DNA from: Methylorubrum suomiense
GTDB taxonomy: Bacteria > Pseudomonadota > Alphaproteobacteria > Rhizobiales > Beijerinckiaceae
NCBI RefSeq assembly: GCF_022179765.1
Contig: NZ_BPRE01000001.1
Coordinates: 310,001-374,000 of the forward strand
Length of the DNA stretch: 64,000 nt
Reading direction: 5' to 3'
This document shows, in pieces, positions 44,797-53,982 of the stretch. How positions within the stretch are numbered: position 1 is the stretch's first letter; each line of letters begins with the position of its first letter. The notes beneath the pieces were generated by a model, which saw only the letters and a list, made by a program, of their open reading frames with translations, had not been told where the DNA came from and searched no databases. The position numbers and the translations under genes are program-made.

Positions 44797-44921
44797 CGCC
44801 GGTGTCGCCGCCATGTCATGGTGAGGGCGTTGCGTCGAGCAATTCGCCGCGACCGGGTTGCGCTTCACCTTGCGCTGCACAAGATGGCGTCTCCGCTCAC
44901 AGGGCGTCGGAACACGCTTCG

Positions 44922-45323
44922 ATGATTGGAATGGTGCTCGTCACCCATGGCCTGTTGGCGACCGAGTTCAAGGCCGCCCTGGAGCATGTCGTCGGGCCTC
45001 AGAAGCAGATCGAGACCATCACGATCGGCCCTGAGGACGATATGGAATTGCGCCGCGGCGACATCATGACCGCGGTCTGTCGCGTCAATTCGGGCGCGGG
45101 CGTCGTCGTGCTCACCGACATGTTCGGCGGCACGCCCTCGAACCTCGCGCTATCGTGTATGAACGGCGGCCAGGTCGAGGTGGTCGCCGGGATCAACCTG
45201 CCGATGCTGATCAAGCTCGCCAGCGTGCGCGAGGCCGAGAGCCTCGGCGACGCGGTGCTCCATGCCCAGGAGGCGGGACGCAAGTACATCAACGTCGCCT
45301 CGCGGGTTCTGGCGGGCAAGTAG
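44922..45323 (+). CDS. Mannose-type PTS EIIA protein
   Basis: EIIA-Man domain of 133 residues, cytoplasmic. It starts MIGMVLVTHG with the phosphorylatable His9; then LTDMFGGTPSNLALS and INLPMLIKLASVRE. In alphaproteobacteria without sugar-transport PTS this protein takes phosphate from HPr and is a regulatory component. No IIB/C/D permease is next to it. ATG 44922, 125 bases after hprK. Confidence 0.9.
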   Translation: MIGMVLVTHGLLATEFKAALEHVVGPQKQIETITIGPEDDMELRRGDIMTAVCRVNSGAGVVVLTDMFGGTPSNLALSCMNGGQVEVVAGINLPMLIKLASVREAESLGDAVLHAQEAGRKYINVASRVLAGK

Positions 45324-45413
45324 CCCCACCGGAATCGCCGAGACAGCGCCTTCCCTTCGCCCGAGAGCCGGCTTAACCACTCTGTCCCGATCCGGGAGGG
45401 AGCACGAAGGCCG

Positions 45414-45737
45414 ATGAGCGAGAGCGTGGACGGCGAGATCGAGCCGGAGCCCGAGATCCCCGAGGGTGGGCTCTGCCGCATCCTACCGATCATCAACCGC
45501 CGCGGCCTCCATGCCCGCGCTTCGGCCAAGTTCGTGCAGACGGTGGAGCGTTACGCCGCCGCCGTCACGGTGACCCGCGGCGGCGAGACCGTGGGCGGGC
45601 GCTCGATCATGGGCCTGCTGACCCTGGGTGCCGCCAAGGGCACCACCATCGCCGTGGTGGCTCTGGGGGACGATGCCGAGGCCGCCCTCGACGCCATCGA
45701 GGCCCTCTTGGCCGACAAGTTCGGCGAGGACGAGTAG
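45414..45737 (+). CDS. ptsH: Phosphocarrier protein HPr
   Basis: 107 residues. His33 in NRRGLHARASAKFV is the EI phosphorylation site; Ser64 in GGRSIMGLLTL is the HprK site. An acidic N-terminal extension (EIEPEPEIPEGG) of about 20 residues precedes the fold. Genes for EI (ptsP) and EIIA-Ntr (ptsN) are not in the window. Last gene of the chvI operon; a hairpin follows. Confidence 0.94.
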   Translation: MSESVDGEIEPEPEIPEGGLCRILPIINRRGLHARASAKFVQTVERYAAAVTVTRGGETVGGRSIMGLLTLGAAKGTTIAVVALGDDAEAALDAIEALLADKFGEDE

Positions 45738-45748
45738 GTCCGGGGTCT

Positions 45749-45769
45749 CGAGAGGGATCGTCCCTCTCG
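45749..45769. terminator. Hairpin between ptsH and the CobW-like gene
   Basis: CGAGAGGGA (45749-45757) pairs perfectly with TCCCTCTCG (45761-45769), loop TCG, 11 bases after the ptsH stop. No T-run, so termination strength is uncertain. Confidence 0.55.
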
Positions 45770-45805
45770 CGGGTCGAGGCGCGCCTCCAGGGCCGAACCC
45801 TCGCG

Positions 45806-46933
45806 TCAGCCCCCCGGAATCGCCAGCGGGTTGTCGGTGAGCGCGGCACGGTCCGGCGCATCGATGGCCGGGCGGCCCAGGAAGGCGTCCCAGATCCGGC
45901 GCACGAAATCCGGGTCGAGATCGTGGACGATCATGACGAGCCGCGAGCGCCGGTCGTCGTCGGGCCAAGCCGGCAGCGTGACGGGGGCATGGACGATGTG
46001 CTGCACCCCGTGCACCACCACCGGCCGCTCGGGATCGTCGGCCAAAGCCACCAGCCCCTTCAGGCGCAGCAGCTTCGGCCCGTGCGCCGAGCGGACGAGA
46101 TCGAGGAACATCTCGAAGGCCGGGCGCGGCACCGGCGTGTCGCTGGTGAGATGGAAGGCGCGGATCGCGGCATCGTGACGGTTCACGTCGTGATGGTGGT
46201 GGCCGTGATGATCATGCCCGTGATGACCGTGTCCTCCGGCATGGTCGTGATGATCCTCCGGCGCCTCCGCCCCGAGCCATGCCCGCACATCGCCGTGCTT
46301 GCCGTCGAGCCCGAACAGGCCGCCGAGAAGGCGCTCCGCCGGAACGTCCGGCCCCTGGATCGCCGCGCCCGGATTGAGGGCGGAGAGGCGCGCCGCGAGC
46401 GCCTCGGGCTCGGCCCTGGGAAGATCCGCCTTGGTCAGCACGAGATGGTCGGCCACCGCGGCCTGCCGCCGGGCCTCCGGGTGGGCATCGAGGGTGGCCT
46501 GACCGTTGACCGCGTCGATCACCGTCACGACGCCCTGAAGCTGGAAGCGCAGCGATAGGTAGGGATGGTAGATCAGGGCGTGGAGGATCGGGGCGGGATC
46601 GGCGAGCCCGGTGGTCTCGATGACGATCCGGCGGAACGCGGCGATGCGGCCGTTGTCCCGGCGGCGCAGCAGATCCTCCAGGGTGTTGATGAGGTCGCCG
46701 CGCACGGTGCAGCACAGGCAGCCCGCCCCGAGCAGGATCATCCCGTCATCGACCGTCTCGATCAGCAGGTGGTCGAGTCCGATCTCGCCGAACTCGTTGA
46801 CGATCACCACCGTGTCGGCGAGCGCCGGATCGGCGAGCAGCCGGTTGAGGAGCGTGGTCTTCCCGGCGCCGAGGAAGCCGGTGAGGACGGTCAGCGGAAT
46901 CGGCGCCGGGCGGCGGGGATCAGTCTGGGTCAT
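45806..46933 (-). CDS. CobW/P47K (COG0523) metal-chaperone GTPase
   Basis: 375 residues. GTPase motifs: Walker A GFLGAGKTTLLN at 19-30, the COG0523 CxCC metal motif GCLCCTVRGD (Cys72, 74, 75), and VLTKADLPR (guanine specificity). A His/Asp-rich loop at about 225-255 joins the G domain and C-terminal CobW domain. The family loads zinc, cobalt or other metals on target proteins; the metal cannot be told here, and the B12 gene CobW is one member. Convergent with ptsH. Start ATG 46933. Confidence 0.9.
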   Translation of the reverse strand: MTQTDPRRPAPIPLTVLTGFLGAGKTTLLNRLLADPALADTVVIVNEFGEIGLDHLLIETVDDGMILLGAGCLCCTVRGDLINTLEDLLRRRDNGRIAAFRRIVIETTGLADPAPILHALIYHPYLSLRFQLQGVVTVIDAVNGQATLDAHPEARRQAAVADHLVLTKADLPRAEPEALAARLSALNPGAAIQGPDVPAERLLGGLFGLDGKHGDVRAWLGAEAPEDHHDHAGGHGHHGHDHHGHHHHDVNRHDAAIRAFHLTSDTPVPRPAFEMFLDLVRSAHGPKLLRLKGLVALADDPERPVVVHGVQHIVHAPVTLPAWPDDDRRSRLVMIVHDLDPDFVRRIWDAFLGRPAIDAPDRAALTDNPLAIPGG

Positions 46934-47051
46934 GGGCCGACGTCCGGAAGCAGCGGCGACAGAGCCGCGATTCCACCCTCTCTACCGGACAAGCCGCGGC
47001 GGCGCCTCTTCCTCCGTTGCAGGGAGGGGACGGCGCCGGGTCGGGACAGGA

Positions 47052-48569
47052 TCAGGCGTCGTCGTCCTTGCCCTTGGCCTTCTTCGCGGCGGGCTTGGCT
47101 TCGGTCTTCTTGGCGGCCGGCTTTGCCTCCGACTTGGCCTCGGGCTTCTTCGCTGCCGGCTTCTCGGCATGCTTGGGCACAGCCTTCGCCGGCGCTTCGG
47201 CGGCGGTGTAGGCGCTGGCGGCGGCGGGCACCTTGTCCTTGGCGGCCGTCTTCGCGGCGGGCTTCGGCGCCGTCACGGCGGCGGCGCGGGCCTTGGCGGC
47301 CTTCTCCGCAGCGGCCTGCTTGGCGGCCTCGACCTTGGCGGCGTGGGCGGCCTTCGCCTCCTCGCGCTTGACGCGCACGGCTTCGAGCTTGGCATTGCGC
47401 GCGGCCTCCTTGGAGGCCTGGGCCTCCTGCTCGGCCTGGACCAGGGCGGCGGCGCCCTCGGCCGGGCTGCGGCCGGTCCAGACCGCGATCGGCTGAAGCG
47501 GCGCGCGCGGCGGCAGGCTGCGCCCGCGGACATTGGCGGCGCTCAGCGCCGCGAAGGCGAGGTTCGAGGTGTCGGCGGTGGCCGATCCGAACAGCTGGGT
47601 GGCGGTGGCGTCGGCGCCCGCCGTCAGCGCGCCCGGCCCCTCGTCGACGGGAAGCGGCTTGCGCTTGTCGCAGATATAGGGCCGCAGGTCCGGCGGGGCG
47701 GCGAGGTTGGAGGCCGGCAGGGTCTCGAGGGTCTGCGCGGTCCAGCCCGCGGACTGGCTGAAGCCGTAATCGAACAGGTCGGCGGCCTTGATGTCGCGCT
47801 CGCGCGCGGTCGGCTGACCCATCACCACGGCGATGATGCGGCGCCCCCCGCGGGTCGCGCTCGCCACCACGTTGAAGCCGCCCGAGCAGATGAAGCCGGT
47901 CTTCATCCCGTCGGCGCCGGGATAGCGCCCGAGCAGGCCGTTGTGGTTGGCCATCACGGCCTTGCCGAACTGGATCGCCGAGATCGAGAACAGGCCCTGC
48001 TGGTCGGGGAAGTCGCGCATCAGGGCGCGCGCCAGGATCGCCATGTCGCGGGCGGTGGTCCATTGCCGCGGCTCGGGCAGGCCGTTGGGGTTGTACCAGC
48101 GGCTCTCGCGCATGCCGATCCGCTGCGCGGTCTCGTTCATCATGTCGGCGAAACCGTCGACCGATCCGCCGAGACCTTCCGCGATCACCCAGGACACGTC
48201 GTTGGCCGACTTGACCATGATGATCTTGAGGGCGTTGTCGAGGGTGATCTGGGTGCCGGGCTTGAAGCCCATCTTCGAGGGCGGCTCGGCCGCGGCCTCG
48301 GGCGAGACGGTCAGGAGCGTGTCGAGCGAGACCTTGCCCCGGCGCACCATGTCGAGGGCGACGTAGGTGGTCATCAGCTTGGTGATGGAGGCCGGATACC
48401 AGGGATCGGTGGCCCCCTGGCTGTAGAGCACCTTGCCGGAATCGGCCTCGACCACGAGGATCGGCGTCGTCACCGCCGCCGCCGGAGCGGCCAGGGGGCC
48501 GGCCACCGCCGCCAGCACGGCGAGCCGTGCGATCAGGCGTCCCCAGACTCGGTTCACCATCGGGTTCAT
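47052..48569 (-). CDS. D-alanyl-D-alanine carboxypeptidase (PBP5/DacA family) with Lys/Ala tail
   Basis: 505 residues. Signal peptide to about residue 32. Catalytic motifs: SITK (Ser61), SAN (Ser121) and KTG (223-225). This low-molecular-mass PBP trims pentapeptides. The last 130 or so residues, after an Ala-rich coiled segment EQEAQASKEAARNAKLEA, are Lys/Ala/Pro repeats (PAAKKTEAKPAAKKAKGKDDDA type), a histone H1-like tail that is not needed for catalysis. ATG 48569 or 48560. Divergent from queE. Confidence 0.93.
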   Translation of the reverse strand: MNPMVNRVWGRLIARLAVLAAVAGPLAAPAAAVTTPILVVEADSGKVLYSQGATDPWYPASITKLMTTYVALDMVRRGKVSLDTLLTVSPEAAAEPPSKMGFKPGTQITLDNALKIIMVKSANDVSWVIAEGLGGSVDGFADMMNETAQRIGMRESRWYNPNGLPEPRQWTTARDMAILARALMRDFPDQQGLFSISAIQFGKAVMANHNGLLGRYPGADGMKTGFICSGGFNVVASATRGGRRIIAVVMGQPTARERDIKAADLFDYGFSQSAGWTAQTLETLPASNLAAPPDLRPYICDKRKPLPVDEGPGALTAGADATATQLFGSATADTSNLAFAALSAANVRGRSLPPRAPLQPIAVWTGRSPAEGAAALVQAEQEAQASKEAARNAKLEAVRVKREEAKAAHAAKVEAAKQAAAEKAAKARAAAVTAPKPAAKTAAKDKVPAAASAYTAAEAPAKAVPKHAEKPAAKKPEAKSEAKPAAKKTEAKPAAKKAKGKDDDA

Positions 48570-48815
48570 CTCGGGCAAGGGGGCAGGAAACGGTGTGACG
48601 GCGCCGGGGCGTCGCTCCGTCCCGAGGGACAAGCGCGGGTCCGGCGCAAGGATTGCGCGATCATCAACGTGCCCTCCGTGGCGAGAGCATGGCAGAAACC
48701 GTCGGATCACCAACGGATAAGCTCGTCGGCAGGGTTGTGCCCGCAGAATTACGCGCGGCGTGACACGGTTCCCCGCGCCCCTGTATGGGCAGACGCGCAA
48801 CGCAGCGAAATCGGC

Positions 48816-49448
48816 ATGTCCTACGCGGTCAAGGAACTGTTCCACACCCTCCAGGGCGAGGGCGCCCAAGCCGGGCGCGCGGCGGTGTTCTGCCGATTCG
48901 CCGGCTGCAATCTCTGGTCGGGCCGCGAGGAGGACCGGGCGACGGCGGCCTGCACCTTCTGCGACACCGATTTCATCGGCATGAACGGCGTGGGCGGCGG
49001 ACGCTTCGCCGACGCCGCGGCCCTGGCGGACGCCATCGCCGCCACCTGGGCCGGGGGCGAGGCCAACCGCTACGTCGTCTTCACCGGCGGCGAGCCGCTG
49101 CTGCAACTCGACGAAGCGCTGATCGCCGCCGTCCATGACCGCGGCTTCGAGGTGGCGGTGGAGACCAACGGGACCCTGCCCGCCCCGCCCGGCATCGATT
49201 GGATCTGCGTGAGCCCCAAGGCCGGCAACCCGCTGGCCCAGACCTCGGGCCACGAACTCAAGCTCGTCTTCCCCCAGGCCGAGGCTCCCCCTGAGCGCTT
49301 CGCCGAGTTGCCCTTCCGCCACCGCTTCCTCCAGCCGATGGATGGGCCGGAGGCGGCGGCCAACACCGCCGCAGCGGTGGCCTATTGCCGGTCGGACGCC
49401 CGCTGGCGGCTGTCGCTGCAGACCCACAAGATCATCGGGATCCCGTGA
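48816..49448 (+). CDS. queE: 7-carboxy-7-deazaguanine synthase
   Basis: Radical SAM enzyme making the deazaguanine core from 6-carboxytetrahydropterin. It is 210 residues. The cluster motif is CX14CX2C (Cys31, Cys46, Cys49), the longer form found in this subfamily. Then VFTGGEPLLQLDE and VAVETNGT. Start ATG 48816. Divergent from the carboxypeptidase gene and followed by a repeat half-copy. queD and queC lie 1.6 kb further on, on the same strand. Confidence 0.94.
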   Translation: MSYAVKELFHTLQGEGAQAGRAAVFCRFAGCNLWSGREEDRATAACTFCDTDFIGMNGVGGGRFADAAALADAIAATWAGGEANRYVVFTGGEPLLQLDEALIAAVHDRGFEVAVETNGTLPAPPGIDWICVSPKAGNPLAQTSGHELKLVFPQAEAPPERFAELPFRHRFLQPMDGPEAAANTAAAVAYCRSDARWRLSLQTHKIIGIP

Positions 49449-49480
49449 GGGTCCGTTCGACCGGCTTCTCCCATCCAACC

Positions 49481-49525
49481 CCCTCCCTCGAGGCCGCTTT
49501 CGCGGCACCTCATCCTGAGGGGGTG
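49481..49525. repeat. Intergenic palindromic repeat, partial copy 3
   Basis: CCTCATCCTGAGG (49508-49520) with an upstream CTCGAGGCCGCTTTCGCGG segment; only one half of the longer copy (58621) is present. Located between queE and the opposing reductase gene. Confidence 0.6.
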
Positions 49526-49601
49526 GATCGGACAATCACGGCCTTCCGTCGGGGCGGTTTGCACGCTTCACGTCGAACCGGGGCCGAGCCTCACAGGGTG
49601 A

Positions 49602-50666
49602 TCACGGGATGACCCGCGCGGCCCGGAGCCGCTCGAACAGATCGAAGAACGCCTCGTCCGTCGCCTGGTAATCGAGGAAGCCGAGGCGGCGGCTCTTGCT
49701 CATATCGGTCACCACCTCGATCGGGCGGCCGAGATCGGCATCCGTGTGCCAGGCGGAGGCGAGGCGGTTGAGGTCCGGCTCGATCAGTCCGTGCCGGGCG
49801 GCGATCTCCGCCCAGAGCGCCGCCGCCCCGGCCATCTGCACCTCCAGGGGGTTGGGCTCGCCGTCGAAGGGCGCGGGCTCGACGCCGAACCACGCGGCGA
49901 TCCGGCTCCACATCCAGCTCCAGCGGAAGACGTCGCCGTCGACGACGTTGAAGGCCTCGTTGCGCGCCGCCGGCGTCGTCGCCGCCCAGGCGAGATGCCG
50001 GGCGAGCAACCGCGCGTCGGTCATGTCGGTCAGGCCGTTCCACTGCACCGCCGAGCCGGGGAAGCGGAACGGACGGCCGGTCTCCCGGCAGAGCGTGGCG
50101 TAGGTGGCGAGCGTCACGCCCATGTTCATGGCGTTGCCGAGAGCGTAGCCGATGATCGTGTGCGGTCGGTGCACGCTCCAGCCGAACCCGTCGCGCTCCG
50201 CGGCGGCGAAGACCTCGTCCTCCTGGGCATAGTAGAAATTCTCGACATCGAGCCGGCCCTGCTCCTCGCGGAAGGGCGTGGCCGGCAAGGTCCCCTGGCC
50301 ATAGGCCTCGAACGGCCCGAGATAGTGCTTGAGGCCGGTCACCAGCGCGACGTGCTGTGTGGTGCCGGCGGGCCGGACCGCGTCGAGGAGGTTGCGAACC
50401 ATCGCCGCGTTGACCCGGATGTTCTCGGCCTCCGTTTCCTGGCGCAGCCAGGTGGTGACGAAGACGTGGCTCGGACGACGCCCGGCGAGCGCCGTTCCGA
50501 GGCCCGCCGGGTCGAGCAGGTCGGCCGCGATGGGCTCGACGCCCGGGATGTCGCCGGGCGGATTCCGGGCGAGCCCTTGGACGGTCCAGCCGGTGGCGAC
50601 GAGATGGCGCGCCAGATTGTTGCCGACGATGCCGCCGACACCGGCGATCAGTGCCGTTCCGCTCAT
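49602..50666 (-). CDS. PRISE-type SDR reductase (progesterone 5-beta-reductase/iridoid synthase-like)
   Basis: Extended short-chain dehydrogenase of 354 residues. N-terminal NAD(P) site ALIAGVGGIVGNNLARHL (GxxGxxG). The active-site region reads ALVTGLKHYLGPFEAYG, where the K in LKHYLG is typical of the PRISE branch, and then PFREEQGRL and VHRPHTIIGYALGN. These enzymes reduce activated C=C bonds. In bacteria the substrate is unknown. It interrupts the plus-strand que genes. Start ATG 50666. Confidence 0.82.
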   Translation of the reverse strand: MSGTALIAGVGGIVGNNLARHLVATGWTVQGLARNPPGDIPGVEPIAADLLDPAGLGTALAGRRPSHVFVTTWLRQETEAENIRVNAAMVRNLLDAVRPAGTTQHVALVTGLKHYLGPFEAYGQGTLPATPFREEQGRLDVENFYYAQEDEVFAAAERDGFGWSVHRPHTIIGYALGNAMNMGVTLATYATLCRETGRPFRFPGSAVQWNGLTDMTDARLLARHLAWAATTPAARNEAFNVVDGDVFRWSWMWSRIAAWFGVEPAPFDGEPNPLEVQMAGAAALWAEIAARHGLIEPDLNRLASAWHTDADLGRPIEVVTDMSKSRRLGFLDYQATDEAFFDLFERLRAARVIP

Positions 50667-51014
50667 GATGATCCCTCGATGGCCGTTCGTCGGCAGTTGT
50701 TCGGTGGTCTCGCGATCGTCAGCCGTGCGGGCGGCGCGGCGCAGCGTCGAGGAAGCGGGCGGGACATCCCGATCGGAGATTGCCGCGTGCTTCCGGCGCC
50801 ACCCCGAATGGGCGAATCTTCAGCCGCATCCCGGAGCACGCGCTTGTGGGCCTGATCCCGTGAACCTCACGAACCGGCCGGCGCGGGTGCCGGTTCCGGC
50901 AGGCATACCGGGGTCGCGCGTGCATTCCGGGAGGTTCGATGACATATCGGTGATTCTGGCGGCGCGCCGCCTTTCACTAACCCGGTGCCGGCTCCCGCGG
51001 CCGGCTGAGACAGC
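50667..51014. other. Intergenic region before queD
   Basis: 348 bases between the divergent reductase and queD, with no convincing gene. It holds the likely promoter for queD-queC. No preQ1 riboswitch pattern was recognised. Confidence 0.45.
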
Positions 51015-51368
51015 ATGAAGATCACGCAGGCCTTCACCTTCGAGGCGGCCCATCGCCTACCCAACGTGCCGGAAACGCATCGCTGCCACCGCATGCATGG
51101 GCATTCCTACCGCGTCGAACTGACGGTCTCCGGCGAGATCGACGAGAAGACCGGCTGGATCATCGATTTCTACGACATCGAGAGCGCCTTCGACCCGCTC
51201 CTGAAGCGGCTCGACCACCATTGCCTCAACGACATCGAGGGCCTTGAGAACCCGACCGCCGAGCATATCGCGGCCTGGATCTGGCATCAGGCCAAGCCGG
51301 CAATCCCCGGGCTGTCGAACGTGCGCGTCTTCGAGACGCCGATGTCCTGGGCCGAATACGAGGGCTGA
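51015..51368 (+). CDS. queD: 6-carboxytetrahydropterin synthase
   Basis: Converts dihydroneopterin triphosphate to 6-carboxytetrahydropterin. It is 117 residues. Zinc His13 (FEAAHRLP), His28 and His30 (RMHGHSY), catalytic Cys24, and a distal [22 protein letters not shown] 51015. queC follows 6 bases downstream. Confidence 0.95.
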   Translation: MKITQAFTFEAAHRLPNVPETHRCHRMHGHSYRVELTVSGEIDEKTGWIIDFYDIESAFDPLLKRLDHHCLNDIEGLENPTAEHIAAWIWHQAKPAIPGLSNVRVFETPMSWAEYEG

Positions 51369-51374
51369 TAAGCC

Positions 51375-52100
51375 ATGGCGGAGAGCGCAACGGGCAACGA
51401 TGCCGGCGCCCTGGTGCTGTTCTCCGGCGGCCAGGACTCGGCCACCTGCCTCGCCTGGGCGCTCGACCGCTTCCCCCGGGTCGAGACCCTGGGCTTCGAT
51501 TACGGTCAGCGCCACCGGGTCGAACTCGACCGTCGCGCGGCCCTGCGCCGGGGGATGACCGCCCTCGACCGGTCTTGGTGGCGTCGGCTCGGGCGCGACC
51601 ACACCCTCGATCTCGGGGCGCTCGGCGAGATCTCCGACACGGCGCTGACCCGCGAGAGCGAGATCGCGCTGGAGCGGGACGGGCTGCCCAATACCTTCGT
51701 GCCGGGGCGCAACATCGCCTTCCTGACCTTCGCGGCCGCCCTGGCCTACCGGCGGGACCTGCGCCACATCGTCGGCGGCATGTGCGAGACCGATTACTCG
51801 GGCTATCCCGATTGCCGCGACGACACGATCAAGGCGCTGCAGGTCGCGCTGAATCTCGGGATGGAGCGCCGCTTCGTCCTGCACACGCCCCTGATGTGGC
51901 TCGACAAGGCGCAGACTTGGTCGCTCGCGGAGGAACTCGGCGGCCGGGCGCTGGTCGACCTCATCGTCGAGGAGAGCCACACCTGCTATCGCGGCGAGCG
52001 GGGCGAGCGCCACGCCTGGGGCTATGGTTGCGCCACCTGCCCGGCCTGCGACCTGCGCGCCCGCGGGTTTACACGCTATCTCGCGGCACGGGCCGATTGA
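51375..52100 (+). CDS. queC: 7-cyano-7-deazaguanine synthase
   Basis: ATP-dependent conversion of CDG to preQ0. It is 241 residues. PP-loop [11 protein letters not shown] at 15-25, [13 protein letters not shown], and a C-terminal zinc site in [27 protein letters not shown] (four Cys). ATG 51375 overlaps no gene; the queD stop is 6 bases upstream, so the two are cotranscribed. Confidence 0.95.
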   Translation: MAESATGNDAGALVLFSGGQDSATCLAWALDRFPRVETLGFDYGQRHRVELDRRAALRRGMTALDRSWWRRLGRDHTLDLGALGEISDTALTRESEIALERDGLPNTFVPGRNIAFLTFAAALAYRRDLRHIVGGMCETDYSGYPDCRDDTIKALQVALNLGMERRFVLHTPLMWLDKAQTWSLAEELGGRALVDLIVEESHTCYRGERGERHAWGYGCATCPACDLRARGFTRYLAARAD

Positions 52101-52162
52101 GGCGGCTCGCGCCCGAACGGTCGCCCGGACCGGACCCATCAACCGAACGACGGGAGGAGCCC

Positions 52163-52900
52163 ATGCGCGCCGATGCCTTCTTTGAGGCCGTGACCGCCCT
52201 GCCGGTGGCGGCGTTCGAGACGATCCTGCCGGAGGGCGGCCTCGTCGTGGTCGCGCCGCATCCGGACGACGAGAGCCTCGGCTGCGGCGGGCTGATCGCG
52301 CAGGCCCTGGCCCGCGGCCGGAGCGTGCGGGTCGTCATCGTCAGCGACGGCTGCGGCTCGCACCCGAACTCCAAGGCCTATCCGCACGACCGCCTGCGGA
52401 GCCTGCGCGAAGCCGAGACGGTGGCGGCCATGGCGGCCCTGGGACTCGGGGCGGAGCATATCCACTTCCTGCGCCTGCCCGATGGCGGCGTGCCGAGCGA
52501 AGGACCGCAGGCCGAGGCGGCGGCGGCGCGCATCGCGGACATCGCGCGGGAGGCCGGCGCGCGGGCCGTGTTCGTGACGTGGCGGCACGATCCCCATTGC
52601 GACCACACGGCCTCCGCCGCCATCGTCGATCTCGCCCAGGCGCATCTGCCGGGATCGGCCTTCTACGCCTACCCGGTCTGGGGTTGGACCCTGCCGCCGG
52701 AGCGCGAGGTCGGGGCGGCCCCGTCGGGCTATCGCCTCGCGGTCGAGGCGGAGCGGGCGGCCAAGCGCCGGGCGGTGGAGGCGCACGCCTCTCAGGTCTC
52801 GGGCCTGATCGAGGACGATCCCGCGGGCTTCCAGCTGCAACCCGCGATGATCGATCGCCTGACCGGCCCCTACGAGTGGTTCATCGCCCTGCCGGATTGA
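52163..52900 (+). CDS. PIG-L family deacetylase
   Basis: Zinc hydrolase removing N-acetyl groups from sugars or related compounds. It is 245 residues. The zinc motif is [15 protein letters not shown] (His33, Asp36), with a second ligand in WRHDPHCDH. Family members act on GlcNAc-type substrates in glycan or mycothiol-like pathways; the substrate here is unknown. A GGGAGGAG ribosome site precedes ATG 52163. No signal peptide. Confidence 0.9.
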   Translation: MRADAFFEAVTALPVAAFETILPEGGLVVVAPHPDDESLGCGGLIAQALARGRSVRVVIVSDGCGSHPNSKAYPHDRLRSLREAETVAAMAALGLGAEHIHFLRLPDGGVPSEGPQAEAAAARIADIAREAGARAVFVTWRHDPHCDHTASAAIVDLAQAHLPGSAFYAYPVWGWTLPPEREVGAAPSGYRLAVEAERAAKRRAVEAHASQVSGLIEDDPAGFQLQPAMIDRLTGPYEWFIALPD

Positions 52901-52981
52901 CGGCGCGCGCGACCCTCGTCGCGCGACCCCGCCTTCCCGTGATCCTGCGTGTGGAGCCCCGAACGGGGCTCCAGGGATCGC

Positions 52982-53884
52982 TCACGGCTTGGCACAGAGC
53001 CCGGTGATGCCGCCGCTGCCGGCCGGACAGGTGGCGGAGGTTGCCGCCTCGAACTGCGCCGGCCCGCCCTTCAGGCAGACCGCGGAGACGACCACCTCGC
53101 CGGAATCGCAGGCGAGGGTGCAGCCGGTCTCCGGACAGGTCTGCGTGCGCACGACCCGGAACGGGCTCGCGGCCGCAGTGGCGGCCTCGCCCTTGACCCC
53201 GGCCTCTCCCTTGGCACCCGCCTCACCCTTGGCCCCGGCTTCACCTTTGGCCCCGGCCTCTCCCTTGGGACCCGTCTCTCCCTTCGGGCCGGCCTCCCCC
53301 TTGGGGCCGGCCGGGCCCGCGGGACCCGGCGCGCCGGCCGGGCCTGCCTCGCCGCGTTCGCCCTTCTGCCCCTGCGGCCCCGGGGCGCCGGGCGGTCCCT
53401 GGATACCGTCGGGACCGGGCGGTCCCTGGATCCCCGCCACACCCTGCGGACCCGGCTCGCCCGCCTTGCCCGGCTGTCCCTCCGGGGCGCAATTGGCGAT
53501 CACCGCCTCGCGCTCGTCCTCGCCCGACTTCACGACGGCCACGCAGGTGGCCGGCCGATAGGGCAGGCGGAACTCGAAGCGCCCGCGCCGGTCGGACAGC
53601 ACGGAGATGTCGTCGTCGAGGACCACGGTCTGATTGCTCTTGCGGATGCTGCCGCTGATCCGCAGGTCGCCCCCCTCGATGCGCGCGTCCCAGATCTGGA
53701 TCGGGGGCACCGAGGTCTTCGAACGGCCCTGTGCTTGAGGTCTGGGCTGGGCCTGAGCCGGCCGCGCCTGGGGCGCGGGCGCATCGGCCGGCGCAGGCTG
53801 CTGGGCTGCGGCCGGTGCGGCGAGCAAAAGGCCCGCCAGCAGGATCGGCCACGGCAAACGTCCCACGGCGCACGTCGCAGGCAT
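52982..53884 (-). CDS. Exported collagen-like protein
   Basis: 300 residues. A signal peptide with hydrophobic core [16 protein letters not shown] is followed by a Pro/Ala/Gln linker, then a domain ending [19 protein letters not shown]. Next comes 33 uninterrupted Gly-X-Y triplets (99 residues, beginning [12 protein letters not shown] and ending in [13 protein letters not shown] repeats). A C-terminal domain of about 55 residues has six Cys ([13 protein letters not shown]). Trimeric collagen stems are known in bacteria as adhesins or surface fibres; here the fold is exported, but no membrane anchor was seen. Function is unknown. Confidence 0.88.
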   Translation of the reverse strand: MPATCAVGRLPWPILLAGLLLAAPAAAQQPAPADAPAPQARPAQAQPRPQAQGRSKTSVPPIQIWDARIEGGDLRISGSIRKSNQTVVLDDDISVLSDRRGRFEFRLPYRPATCVAVVKSGEDEREAVIANCAPEGQPGKAGEPGPQGVAGIQGPPGPDGIQGPPGAPGPQGQKGERGEAGPAGAPGPAGPAGPKGEAGPKGETGPKGEAGAKGEAGAKGEAGAKGEAGVKGEAATAAASPFRVVRTQTCPETGCTLACDSGEVVVSAVCLKGGPAQFEAATSATCPAGSGGITGLCAKP

Positions 53885-53982
53885 CTCGTTCCTCCCGGCT
53901 CGCCCGCGCGTCTACCGGCGCGGCGGGGCAGGTTTCGGCGGCTCCGGCCGAACGGTCAAGCCCGCTCGCCCCCGGTTCTCTC

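Noticed and set aside
53190..53470. Tandem nucleotide repeats around 53.2-53.5 kb
   Set aside because: Explained by the Gly-X-Y coding of the collagen-like gene.
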